From NCBI RefSeq assembly GCF_016859125.1, contig NZ_CP069338.1:5147501-5211500 (forward strand): a stretch of 64,000 nt of DNA, read 5' to 3'. Of the stretch, positions 19,147-27,296 are shown one piece after another. Positions within the stretch are counted from its first letter, which is position 1, and each line of letters opens with the position of its first letter. The position numbers were made by a program, and so were the translations under genes. The DNA is from Archangium violaceum (GTDB lineage: Bacteria; Myxococcota; Myxococcia; Myxococcales; Myxococcaceae). Below the pieces are notes generated by a model. It saw nothing but the letters and a program-made list of their open reading frames with translations, was not told where the DNA came from and ran no database searches.

Positions 19147-20465
19147 GCGACGACAAGATACAGACGCTGAAGGTGAAGCGCTCCTCGCGCCTGTCGGGCT
19201 TCTACCGCCAGTCGCCGGAGCGGCGCCGGACGCGTCTGGTGGAGTCGCGCTGGCTGTCGCCCGAGGAAGCGGAGTCGTGCGCGGGCCTGGCCGGTTTCGA
19301 CGAGGCCTGCGCGGATGCGATGGTGGAGAACGTCGTGGGCCTGCACGGCCTGCCGCTGGGCCTGGCGCTCAACTTCGTGGTGAACGGAGAGGACCGGCTG
19401 GTGCCCATGGCGGTGGAGGAGCCCTCCATCATCGCCGCGGCCAGCTACGCCGCGCGCCTGTGCGCCGAGGGTGGTGGCTTCAGCGTCACGGCGGACGCGC
19501 CCATCACCACCGCGCAGGTGCAGCTGCTGGACGTGCCGTCGCTGAGGGCCGCCGAGGCCGCGCTGCGTGTCAACACGGCCGAGCTGCTGGCCGAGGCCAA
19601 TGGCCACCTGGGCACCATGTGTGCCCGGGGCGGCGGGGCGCGCGAGCTGGAAGTGCGCGTGCTGGACGCCTCCACGCTCGTCGTCCACCTGCACGTGGAC
19701 ACCCGTGACGCCATGGGGGCCAACCTCGTCAACGGCCTGGCCGAGAAGATGGCACCCCGGCTCGCGGCCCTCAGCGGCGGCCGGGCGGGGCTGAAGATCC
19801 TCACCAACCTGGCGGACCGCCGCAAGGTGTACGTGCGCGCGACGGTGCCAGCGGCGGCGCTGGCCTTCGAGGGCTTCCCCGATGGCGGGGCGGTGCGTGA
19901 TTCGATCCTCGAGGGCCAGCTCTTCGCGGAGATGGATCCATACCGTGCCGTCACCCACAACAAGGGCGTGATGAACGGGGTGGACGCGGTGCTGGTGGCG
20001 TGCGGCAACGACTGGCGCGCGGTGGAGGCCGGGGCGCACGCGTACGCCTCGCGCTCGGGGGTGTACCGGCCGCTGACCTCGTGGACGAAGGGGCCCGCGG
20101 GCGAGCTGATGGGACTGCTGGTGATGCCGCTGGCCACCTCGACGGTGGGCGGAGCGGCGCGCAACCACCCGGGCGTGCGGCGGGCGTTGAAGCTGGCCCG
20201 GGTGGAGAGCGCGGTGGACCTGGCGGGGCTGGCCGCGGCGGCGGGACTGGCCACCAACCTGGCGGCGCTCAAGGCGCTGGGGACCGAGGGCATCCAGAAG
20301 GGACACATGGCGCTGCACGCGCGGCGGGTGGCCGCGGAGGTGGGTGCGGAGGGCGAGCTGGTGGAGATCGTCGCCGAGCGTCTGGCTCGCGAGCGCATCT
20401 ACCGGCCGGAGCGTGCGCGGGAGATCCTCGCCGAGGAGGTCCGGCGGAAGGAGGCTGCGCGATGA
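19143..20465 (+). CDS. mvaA: class II hydroxymethylglutaryl-CoA reductase
   Basis: A 440-residue class II HMG-CoA reductase, the committed step to mevalonate. Motifs: ENVVGLHGLPLGLALNF, catalytic glutamate in EEPSIIAAASYAA, the DTRDAMGANLVN loop, catalytic lysine region THNKGVMNG and the late histidine in KGHMALHARR. Placing a mevalonate enzyme inside the carotenoid operon ties precursor supply to light-induced pigment synthesis. The start at 19143 is fixed by the ATGA overlap with crtB; the longer frame from 18825 is not real. HMG-CoA synthase is encoded about 16 kb downstream. Confidence 0.92.
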   Translation: MSDDKIQTLKVKRSSRLSGFYRQSPERRRTRLVESRWLSPEEAESCAGLAGFDEACADAMVENVVGLHGLPLGLALNFVVNGEDRLVPMAVEEPSIIAAASYAARLCAEGGGFSVTADAPITTAQVQLLDVPSLRAAEAALRVNTAELLAEANGHLGTMCARGGGARELEVRVLDASTLVVHLHVDTRDAMGANLVNGLAEKMAPRLAALSGGRAGLKILTNLADRRKVYVRATVPAAALAFEGFPDGGAVRDSILEGQLFAEMDPYRAVTHNKGVMNGVDAVLVACGNDWRAVEAGAHAYASRSGVYRPLTSWTKGPAGELMGLLVMPLATSTVGGAARNHPGVRRALKLARVESAVDLAGLAAAAGLATNLAALKALGTEGIQKGHMALHARRVAAEVGAEGELVEIVAERLARERIYRPERAREILAEEVRRKEAAR

Positions 20466-21919
20466 GGGCCATGCGTGTCGCGGTGGTGGGCGGCGGAATC
20501 GGAGGGCTGACGGCCGCCGGGCTCCTGGCGAAGGAGGGCCACGACGTCACGCTCTTCGAGGGAGGCCCTACCCTCGGGGGAAAGGCGCAGTGCGTGCGGG
20601 TGGACGGGCTCCAGCTGGACACCGGGCCCACGCTGCTCACGCTGCCGGACGTGGTGAAGGGACTCTTCGAGCGGCTGGGCGCGGCGGACCTGCTGCCCCC
20701 CATCACCGAGCTGGAGCCCCAGTGCACCTACCGCTTCGCGGACGGGTGCGGTTTCGTGGCGTACAAGGACATCGAGCGCACCGCGCAGAGCGCGGGCGAG
20801 CTGCGTCCCGGTGAGCGGCGCGGCGTGCACGGCTTCTACGCGGAGGCCGAGGCCATCTGGCGGGCCGCGGGCGAGCCGTACCTGGAGGCGCCCTTCGAGG
20901 GCATGGCTGGCTTCATGGGCCGCGTGGCGAAGCGGGGCGTGGTGGCCATGGCCCGGGGCATGAAGCTGGCCACGCTGGACGAGCTGGCGCGGGCGCACTT
21001 CAAGACGGACCACATGCAGCAGTTCGTGGGCCGCTTCGCCACGTACGCGGGAGCCTCGCCCTACGAGGCGAGCGCGGCCTACGCCCTCATCCCCCACATC
21101 GAGCGCGCGTACGGCGTGCACCATGTGCGGGGTGGCATCGGCGCGCTGGTGGACGCGCTCGGGGCGGCGGTGAAGCGCCTGGGCGTGAAGGTGCACCTCA
21201 ACGCCCGCTCCCACTACACGCGGGACGCGCGGGGCTACCAGGTGGGGCCGCGAGGGGACGAGGAGCACTTCGACTCGGTGGTGGTGAACGCGGATCCGCT
21301 GGACACGCTGGGGCGGGGGAGCGAGCCCCTGTCGCTGTCGGGCTACGTGCTGCTGCTGGAGGTGGACGGCCGCCCGCCGCTGCCGCACCACACCGTCCTC
21401 TTCAGCCGGGACTACCGCCGCGAGTTCGACGAGCTCTTCGGCGGGCAGCTCGCCAATGAGCCAACGGTGTACTTCTGCAACCCGTCCGCGACGGATCCAA
21501 CGGTGGCGCCTCCGGACAAGACGGGCCTCTTCGTCATGGTGAACGCTCCGGCGCTGCCGCGTGAGCCGGGCGCGTACGAGCGGGCGGCGGCCGCGTGGGA
21601 GCTGCAGGCCGAGCGGGTGAAGGCGCAGATGTTCGACAAACTGCTCGCGCACTACCCGGAGCTGCGGGGGCGCATGCGGGTGGTGGGGCAACGCACGCCG
21701 GTGGACCTGGCGGCCCTGGGCGCGCCGGGGGGCTCCATCTACGGCTTCCTGCCGCACGGGAAGTTCGGCCCCTTCCGTCGGCCGCGCATCCGGGGTTGCA
21801 CGCCGGGGCTCTTCTTCGCGGGTGGGGGCACGCACCCCGGAGGCGGGGTGCCGCTGGTGATGCTCTCGGGCCGCTTCGCCGCGGAGATGGCGTCCGCGCA
21901 CCTGCGGAGGAGCGCATGA
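20462..21919 (+). CDS. crtD: hydroxyneurosporene desaturase family protein (CrtD)
   Basis: A 485-residue FAD-dependent oxidoreductase of the CrtI/CrtD family. N-terminal VVGGGIGGLTAAGLLA, then FEGGPTLGGKAQ and DTGPTLLTLPDV; C-terminal GLFFAGGGTHPGGGVPL, the usual ending of CrtD-type enzymes. CrtD desaturates at C-3,4 after hydration by CrtC, which fits the next gene. Translation start overlaps the HMG-CoA reductase stop (ATGA). Assignment between CrtD and CrtI paralogue relies on the neighbouring crtC and the C-terminal motif. Confidence 0.85.
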   Translation: MRAMRVAVVGGGIGGLTAAGLLAKEGHDVTLFEGGPTLGGKAQCVRVDGLQLDTGPTLLTLPDVVKGLFERLGAADLLPPITELEPQCTYRFADGCGFVAYKDIERTAQSAGELRPGERRGVHGFYAEAEAIWRAAGEPYLEAPFEGMAGFMGRVAKRGVVAMARGMKLATLDELARAHFKTDHMQQFVGRFATYAGASPYEASAAYALIPHIERAYGVHHVRGGIGALVDALGAAVKRLGVKVHLNARSHYTRDARGYQVGPRGDEEHFDSVVVNADPLDTLGRGSEPLSLSGYVLLLEVDGRPPLPHHTVLFSRDYRREFDELFGGQLANEPTVYFCNPSATDPTVAPPDKTGLFVMVNAPALPREPGAYERAAAAWELQAERVKAQMFDKLLAHYPELRGRMRVVGQRTPVDLAALGAPGGSIYGFLPHGKFGPFRRPRIRGCTPGLFFAGGGTHPGGGVPLVMLSGRFAAEMASAHLRRSA

Positions 21920-22893
21920 GACGTCTGGAATCCCTCTCCACCCCGCCGGTCGCCCCGAAGGGCTACCAGTGGATGAACGAGCTGCCAGCGCTGCCGGACA
22001 GTCCGGGAGCCTACCGCTGGTTCTACGCCGACGTGACGGCGGGGGAGTACAGCGCGGTGTTCATCTTCATGGTGGGCTCGCTCTTCTCGCCGCGCTACTC
22101 GGCGCGGGTGAAGCGGGGAGCGCTTCCGCTCGAGCACTGCGCGGTGAACTTCGCGCTGTACCACCGGGGCGTGCGCCGACGCTGGGTGCTGAGCGAGTAC
22201 CCACAGGCCTCGGTGCTACGGCAGGGCCGGGAGCTGCGCATCGGCCGCTCGCGGCTGGAGTACGCGCCGGACGGCATGGTGCGCATGGAGGTGGACGAGC
22301 GGTGCGCGCCCCTGGGCGGTGCGGTGCGGGCCCGGCTGGTGCTGGAGCCCCAGGTGCCGGCGGCGGAGGAGCTGCAACTCGTGCCGGGACTGCCACACTT
22401 CTGGAGGGTACTGGCGCCGCGTGCCAAGGCGCGCCTGGACGTGCTCTCGGAGGGCGTGTCGGTGGAAGGCATCGGCTACCACGATGGCAACCATGGCGCG
22501 GAGCTGCTGGGCGCGCGGTTGCCGGGGTGGCACTGGGCACGCGTGCACGGGCCGGAGGAGACGGTGGTGGACTACCACCTGCCCGGCGGCGTGGCGCCCC
22601 TGCGGGTGACGGCGGGCGCGCTGGGGACGAAGTCCGAGCGGAGGCCCCTGCTGTCGGAGGCGCGGCCGACGAGCCTGACGGGCTGGGGCCTGCGGGTGCC
22701 GGCGCGGCTGTACTCGGGAAACACGGTGGTGGGGGCGCCGCGGTTGCTGGAGTCCTCGCCCTTCTATGCGCGGATGGAGGCTCGGCGCGAGGGGCTGGAC
22801 GTAATGGGGGAGGTGGCGGACTTCCGGCGTTTCCACTCGCCCTTCATCCGCTGGATGGCGCACTTCCGCACGCGCGTGGAGCGTGCGGCATGA
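21916..22893 (+). CDS. crtC: carotenoid 1,2-hydratase (CrtC)
   Basis: A 325-residue protein resembling hydroxyneurosporene synthase, which adds water across the terminal 1,2 double bond of an acyclic carotenoid end. Recognised by RWFYADVTAGEYSAVFIFMVG near the N-terminus and VEGIGYHDGNHGAE with GWHWARVHGP in the second half. The hydroxyl group it makes is the natural site for the glycosyl transfer expected from the next gene. Overlaps both neighbours by 4 nt. Confidence 0.88.
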   Translation: MRRLESLSTPPVAPKGYQWMNELPALPDSPGAYRWFYADVTAGEYSAVFIFMVGSLFSPRYSARVKRGALPLEHCAVNFALYHRGVRRRWVLSEYPQASVLRQGRELRIGRSRLEYAPDGMVRMEVDERCAPLGGAVRARLVLEPQVPAAEELQLVPGLPHFWRVLAPRAKARLDVLSEGVSVEGIGYHDGNHGAELLGARLPGWHWARVHGPEETVVDYHLPGGVAPLRVTAGALGTKSERRPLLSEARPTSLTGWGLRVPARLYSGNTVVGAPRLLESSPFYARMEARREGLDVMGEVADFRRFHSPFIRWMAHFRTRVERAA

Positions 22894-24044
22894 ACGCGCT
22901 GGAGGCCATGGGCCTGGGCTGGGTGGTGCTGGCCGGGGGTTTCAGCGCGGTGGCCCTGGGCCGCCTGTCGCGACGCCTCCGTCCGGTGGAGCCCACGCGG
23001 GTCCCGGTGCTGCTGCTGCGTCCGGTGGACGCCCCCACGGAGCGGGAGCTGGAGAACCTGTCGAGACCCATCGACTACGCGGGGCCGCTGGAGCACGTGG
23101 TGCTCTCGCCTTCGAGGCCGAGGCTGCCGGAGGGCGTGCGCTGGCTGCGGAGCGACCCGGTGACACCGAACCGGAAGGTGGGGCACCTGCTGAACGGGCT
23201 GGAGACGCTGCCGCGAGACGGACGGGTGGTGCTGGTGGTGGACGCGGACGTGGCGGTGACGGGAGCGCTGGTGGAGGGCCTGGCGGGGCCGGTGGCGGCG
23301 GGGGCGGCGCTGAGCACGGCGGTGCCGACGCCGGTGGGCGAGCGGGGACTGGCGGACCGGGCGGTGGCGGGGCTGCTGCGCCGCACGCACCACAGCTTCC
23401 GGGCGTTGCACGTGATGAGCGCGGGAGCGAAGTCGGTGTGCGGCAAGGCGCTGGGGTTGAGCGGGAGGGCGGTAGCCGAGCTGAGGGAGCTGGCGGACCA
23501 CCTCGGCGAGGACCTGGAGCTCTCCAAGCGGTTGCACGCGAAAGGCCTGGACGTGGAGTTGTGCGAGGCCCCGGCGGTGGTGCCGATGGCACCGGGCACG
23601 TGGAGCGCGGCGCTGGCGCGTTTCACGAGGTGGATGCAGGTCCTGGTGAGCCACCGGCCGGGGCTCTACCCGACGGTGCCGGTGTTCTTCACGCCGACGT
23701 GGCCGCTGTTGGCGTTGAGCCTGTTGGCGGGCTCGCGGTGGCTGTCGATGGGAGTCGCGGCGCTCCTGACGATACGAACCCTGTTGTCCTGGCGTCTGAC
23801 GGTGCTCAGCACCCCTCGCCCCCTGGGAGAGGGACGGGGTGAGGGTATATGGAGCGCCCCCGTGAACCCCGCGGTACGCCACGTGGCACTGGACTGGCTC
23901 TTGGGCGAGGCCCTGCTACTGGCCGCGTTCCTCTCTTCGCTGGTGAGGCCGTCGCGGGTGACGTGGCGTGGGCGCACCTACGCATTGCACTCCGGGGGCC
24001 GCATGTCGCCGGTCTGGACGGAGCTGAGTGGAGGACGGGGATGA
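22890..24044 (+). CDS. membrane glycosyltransferase family 2, probable carotenoid glucosyltransferase
   Basis: A 384-residue protein with an N-terminal membrane helix and two or three C-terminal ones. The catalytic part resembles ceramide glucosyltransferase-like GT2/GT21 enzymes: VVDADVAV (D-x-D-like), HLGEDLELSKRLH (second Asp) and FTRWMQV (the R-W of the (Q/R)xxRW signature). Myxobacterial carotenoids are often glucosides, so it probably glycosylates the CrtC hydroxyl; this is inference from context. Odd point: codons about 308-320 (TPRPLGEGRGEGI) are encoded by a palindromic repeat element that is intergenic elsewhere, inserted in frame between membrane segments. Confidence 0.75.
   Translation: MNALEAMGLGWVVLAGGFSAVALGRLSRRLRPVEPTRVPVLLLRPVDAPTERELENLSRPIDYAGPLEHVVLSPSRPRLPEGVRWLRSDPVTPNRKVGHLLNGLETLPRDGRVVLVVDADVAVTGALVEGLAGPVAAGAALSTAVPTPVGERGLADRAVAGLLRRTHHSFRALHVMSAGAKSVCGKALGLSGRAVAELRELADHLGEDLELSKRLHAKGLDVELCEAPAVVPMAPGTWSAALARFTRWMQVLVSHRPGLYPTVPVFFTPTWPLLALSLLAGSRWLSMGVAALLTIRTLLSWRLTVLSTPRPLGEGRGEGIWSAPVNPAVRHVALDWLLGEALLLAAFLSSLVRPSRVTWRGRTYALHSGGRMSPVWTELSGGRG
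23811..23849. repeat. REP-like element copy inside the glycosyltransferase gene
   Basis: The sequence matches the 36178-36215 element over most of its length, sharing the GGGAGAGGGACGGGGTGAGG block followed by GTAT. The CCCCTCGCC arm has drifted from the intergenic CCCCTCTCC. It keeps the reading frame open. Confidence 0.7.
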
Positions 24045-24424
24045 CCTACGCACGTTTCCTGGGACTGTTCGTCGTGCTGCCCATCCTCCTGCAGTTGGTG
24101 CGCTACCGGCGCACGTTGTCGTGGAGGGGACTGGCTCCCATGGGACTGCTGCTGGTGGTGGTCTACGCGGCGACGTCGCCGTGGGACAACCTGGCGGTGA
24201 AGTGGGGGCTGTGGGGCTTCGACCCGGAGCGCATCTGGGGCATCAAGCTGGGCTACCTGCCGTTGGAGGAGTACCTCTTCTTCGGGCTGCAGACGCTGCT
24301 GGTGGGCCTGTGGGCGCGCGAGCGGCTGCGGCGGGTGCTGGAGGCGCCCGAGCCGAGGAAGCAGCAGGCGCCGGCGACCGGTACCCGCGAGCCCCGAGTG
24401 GATGCCGAGGAGGTGGCGTCATGA
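24041..24424 (+). CDS. crtYc: lycopene cyclase, heterodimer subunit (CrtYc)
   Basis: A 127-residue membrane protein with three predicted helices. It carries the cyclase motif PLEEYLFF (residues about 75-82), characteristic of the C subunit of heterodimeric CrtYc/CrtYd lycopene cyclases found in actinobacteria and myxobacteria. With CrtYd it should form a beta-ring at one end of the carotenoid. A Gln/Pro/Glu-rich tail follows the last helix. ATGA overlap with the glycosyltransferase and with crtYd. Confidence 0.88.
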   Translation: MTYARFLGLFVVLPILLQLVRYRRTLSWRGLAPMGLLLVVVYAATSPWDNLAVKWGLWGFDPERIWGIKLGYLPLEEYLFFGLQTLLVGLWARERLRRVLEAPEPRKQQAPATGTREPRVDAEEVAS

Positions 24425-24768
24425 TGGAGACGCGCTGGGCGTACCTCATCCACCTGATGGCGTGGGCGGTGCCCTTCATCGTGTTGCAGCTGGCGGTGCT
24501 GGTGCACCACTTCCGGGGCCGGACGTGGGCGGTGTTGCGGGCGGTGTTGCCTCCGGCGCTGGTGGTGGGCTCCTATCTGGCGGTGGCGGACCATCTGGCC
24601 ATTCGCGAGGGCATCTGGAACTTCGGTGAGGGCAAGCACCTGGGCGTGTACGTGGCCGGGGTGCCGCTCGAGGAGATTCTGTTCTTCCTGCTGACGAGCA
24701 TCATGGTGTCGCTGGGGCTGACGCTCTTCACGGTACTGCTGTCGCGGCGGGAGGCGCGTGTGCCGTGA
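24421..24768 (+). CDS. crtYd: lycopene cyclase, heterodimer subunit (CrtYd)
   Basis: A 115-residue membrane protein with three helices and the matching motif PLEEILFF near residue 83, as expected for the D subunit of the heterodimeric cyclase. It pairs with the preceding gene. Two starts (24421 and 24424) are adjacent; the first gives the 4-nt overlap. The end overlaps the GTG start of the acyltransferase. Confidence 0.88.
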   Translation: MMETRWAYLIHLMAWAVPFIVLQLAVLVHHFRGRTWAVLRAVLPPALVVGSYLAVADHLAIREGIWNFGEGKHLGVYVAGVPLEEILFFLLTSIMVSLGLTLFTVLLSRREARVP

Positions 24769-25448
24769 TACGCGCGGCCAAGGGCGGACTCTTCGGGCGG
24801 GTGCTCGACGCGTATGTCGGGTGGAAGTTCCGGTCGGCGTTCCGCGGGCTGTGGGTGCGTGGGGTGCTGCCGGGAGGAGAGGACGCACGGCTCGTGTACG
24901 TGAACCACTCCAACTGGTGGGACGGCTTCGTGCTGCACCAGGTGGGCCGTGTGGCGGGCTGGGACACGTACTGCGTCATGGAGGAGCAGAACCTGGAGCG
25001 CTATCGCTTCCTGGCGCGGATGGGAGCGTTCAGCATCCGCCGGGGCGAGTGGGCCTCGTCGCTGGAGACGCTGCGCTACGCGGGCCAGTTGCTGAGCAAG
25101 CCACGGGCGGCGGTGTGCATCTTCCCGGAGGGGGAGCTGCGCCCCTTCGGGGTGCTGCCGTTGCGGCTGGAGCGCGGGGTGGAGCTGTTGGCGCGGGTGG
25201 GGAAGGTGGAGTGCCTGCCGCTGGCCATCCGCTACACCTTTTTCGAGCATGAGCGGCCGGACGTGCTGGTGGAAGTGGGGACGCCGCACCCGGCGGGGGC
25301 ACTGGCGCGCTTCCAATCGGAGCTGGAGTCGGCGGTGCGCCGGCTGACGGAGGTGACGAGCCTGGAGGGCTTCACCCGGGTGGTGTCGGGAGGCAGGGGC
25401 GTGGCGGAGCGCTGGGACGCGGTGCGGGGGAGGGCGCCTTCGGCATGA
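24765..25448 (+). CDS. PlsC-like 1-acyltransferase, probable carotenoid glycoside acyltransferase
   Basis: A 227-residue acyltransferase of the lysophosphatidate acyltransferase (PlsC) superfamily. Catalytic motif NHSNWWDG (the NHx4D block) at about residue 46, and the third block FPEGELRP near 124. The start is a GTG (24765) overlapping the crtYd stop. In this operon a fatty acyl transfer to a carotenoid glucoside is the obvious role, since esterified glucosides (myxobacton/myxobactin esters) are known myxobacterial pigments. That assignment is inference; phospholipid acylation cannot be excluded. Confidence 0.78.
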   Translation: MIRAAKGGLFGRVLDAYVGWKFRSAFRGLWVRGVLPGGEDARLVYVNHSNWWDGFVLHQVGRVAGWDTYCVMEEQNLERYRFLARMGAFSIRRGEWASSLETLRYAGQLLSKPRAAVCIFPEGELRPFGVLPLRLERGVELLARVGKVECLPLAIRYTFFEHERPDVLVEVGTPHPAGALARFQSELESAVRRLTEVTSLEGFTRVVSGGRGVAERWDAVRGRAPSA

Positions 25449-26305
25449 TGCTGCGCATCCGAACCATCGCCCGGCTGACGGGCATCCGCGAGGCCACGCT
25501 GCGCGCCTGGGAGCGGCGCTATGGCTTCCCGCGCCCGCACCGCAACGAGAGCAACTACCGCGTCTACACCCGCGACGAGGTGGAGAGCATCCGCCGGGTG
25601 GCGAGGCTCATCTCCGAGGGACTGGCGGTGAGCGAGGCCATCGCCCAGGTGCAATCCACTCCGGTGGGCGCGCTGCCGGTGCGCGAGCGGCTGGAGGAGC
25701 GTTTCTGGTCGGCGGTGATGGTGCTGGATGGGGACGCGGCGGACCGGGTGCTGGGCGAGGCCCAGGCCTCCATGGAGGTGGAGCCCTACGTGGACACGCT
25801 GCTCATGCCGCTGCTCAGGGAGATGGGGCAGCGGCTGGACATCGCGCGGGAGCACCTGGCCTCGGCGCTCATCCGCCAGAGACTGCGGGCCTTGTTGCTG
25901 GCGGGGGACTCGCGCCCGGACGGGCCCCGGGTGGTGCTGGCCTGTCCCGAGCGGGACACGCACGAGGGGGGTCTGCTGGCGCTGGGGCTGCACCTCAAGC
26001 GCAGGGGGTGGCGGGTGACGCTGTTGGGGGCGGACACGCCGGCGGAGGCGTTGCACGCGGCGTGTCAGCAGGTGCGACCGGAGTTGGTGGCGCTCTCCAG
26101 CGTGCGCAAGAGGGAGTCCGAGGAGCTGCGGCAGGTGTTGCAGGCCGCCGTGGAAGCGTGTGCTCCGACGCTGGTAGTGGTAGGAGGCCCTGGAGCGCGC
26201 GAGCACCTGAAGACCATCTTCAGCGTGGGGGCGCAGTACGCTGAATCCACGGAGGAGCTCGTGGCCCTCTGGCAGCAGGCGAGAGGCGCGTCGAACCGAA
26301 CTTGA
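25445..26305 (+). CDS. carA: CarA-like MerR/B12-domain repressor
   Basis: A 286-residue repressor: MerR-type winged helix (residues 5-70, with REATLRAWERRYGFPRP) followed by a cobalamin-binding region with a DTHEGG motif (171-176), a form of DxHxxG. The helical bundle keeps an EH pair (136-137), but the Trp of the Wx9EH light-sensing signature is absent: the segment reads GQRLDIAREH, five residues shorter than in CarH. This agrees with Myxococcus CarA, which represses the crt operon without needing B12. Overlaps the acyltransferase by ATGA. Confidence 0.88.
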   Translation: MMLRIRTIARLTGIREATLRAWERRYGFPRPHRNESNYRVYTRDEVESIRRVARLISEGLAVSEAIAQVQSTPVGALPVRERLEERFWSAVMVLDGDAADRVLGEAQASMEVEPYVDTLLMPLLREMGQRLDIAREHLASALIRQRLRALLLAGDSRPDGPRVVLACPERDTHEGGLLALGLHLKRRGWRVTLLGADTPAEALHAACQQVRPELVALSSVRKRESEELRQVLQAAVEACAPTLVVVGGPGAREHLKTIFSVGAQYAESTEELVALWQQARGASNRT

Positions 26306-26333
26306 GGTGGGCGGGAAGGGCAGGGGAGTCTCC

Positions 26334-27236
26334 ATGGCCGAGCGCACCTACAGAATCCACGTGGCGGCCGAGCTCTCCGGGGTGAGGGTGGAGCTGATCC
26401 GCGCCTGGGAGCGGCGCTATGGGGTGCTCGCGCCGAAGCGCACGCCCTCGGGCTACCGGGTGTACACGGACCGGGACGTGGAGTTGCTGCGCAGGCTCAA
26501 GCAGCTCACCGAGGAGGGGGTGTCCATCAGCGAGGCGGCGACGATGCTGCCGCAGCTGCTGGCGGAACTCGACGCGGCGCAACCGGCCCCGGCCCCCATC
26601 CCGGAGCCGAGCCCCGCGAACGTGGCGGCCTGGCGGGAGGATGCCCTGGCGGCGGCGGAGGCGTTGAATCAGCGGCGGGTGGCGGAGGTGTTGGACGAGG
26701 TGCTCGCGGCGCTGTCGCCGCTGAAGGCCTATGAGGAGGTGCTGGTGCCGCTGCAGCGCGAGGTGGGGGAGCGCTGGCATGCGGGGGCCTTCTCGGTGGG
26801 GCAGGAGCACATGGTTTCACAGGAGGTGCGCGCGCGGCTCATCAACCTGCTGCACACCTCGCCGGACATGGGGCCCCGGCGCGCGGTGCTGGCGTGCTTC
26901 CCGGACGAGCAGCACGAGATTGGCCTGTTGGGCGCGGCGTTGCGGATGCGGCACGCGGGCATCTCGGTCACGCTGTTGGGCCAGCGGACGCCGGTGATGG
27001 AGGTGGGCCGGCTGGCGCGCGAGCTGAAGGCGGACCTCGTGGGGCTCTCGGCGGTGACGGACCACGGGGTCCGGGACTTCGAGGACACCCTGTCCCGTCT
27101 CCTGGCGGAGCTCCCCCGGGGGACTCCGGTCTGGGTGGGGGGCACGGCGGCGCTGTTGCACCGCACGGTGTGCGAGCGGTTGGGCGTGCGCGTCTTCGAG
27201 AGCGGAGACGACTGGTCGCGGCTGCTGGGGGGATGA
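26334..27236 (+). CDS. carH: CarH-like B12-dependent photoreceptor repressor
   Basis: A 300-residue regulator with the same layout as CarA: MerR DNA-binding domain (3-75), Pro-rich linker (83-94), helical bundle and cobalamin-binding Rossmann domain. All adenosylcobalamin sensing marks are present: Trp148 followed by nine residues and Glu158-His159 (WHAGAFSVGQEH), and the ExHxxG motif with His194 as the probable cobalt ligand. CarH tetramers bind the operator in the dark and fall apart when light breaks the Co-C bond. The ATG at 26334 is preferred over the upstream GTG at 26307 because GGGGAG lies just upstream. Confidence 0.9.
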   Translation: MAERTYRIHVAAELSGVRVELIRAWERRYGVLAPKRTPSGYRVYTDRDVELLRRLKQLTEEGVSISEAATMLPQLLAELDAAQPAPAPIPEPSPANVAAWREDALAAAEALNQRRVAEVLDEVLAALSPLKAYEEVLVPLQREVGERWHAGAFSVGQEHMVSQEVRARLINLLHTSPDMGPRRAVLACFPDEQHEIGLLGAALRMRHAGISVTLLGQRTPVMEVGRLARELKADLVGLSAVTDHGVRDFEDTLSRLLAELPRGTPVWVGGTAALLHRTVCERLGVRVFESGDDWSRLLGG

Positions 27237-27296
27237 GCCCAGGTCGTCGCTCCTTCTATACTCACTGACGGACATGCAACGCATGAGGAATCCGTC

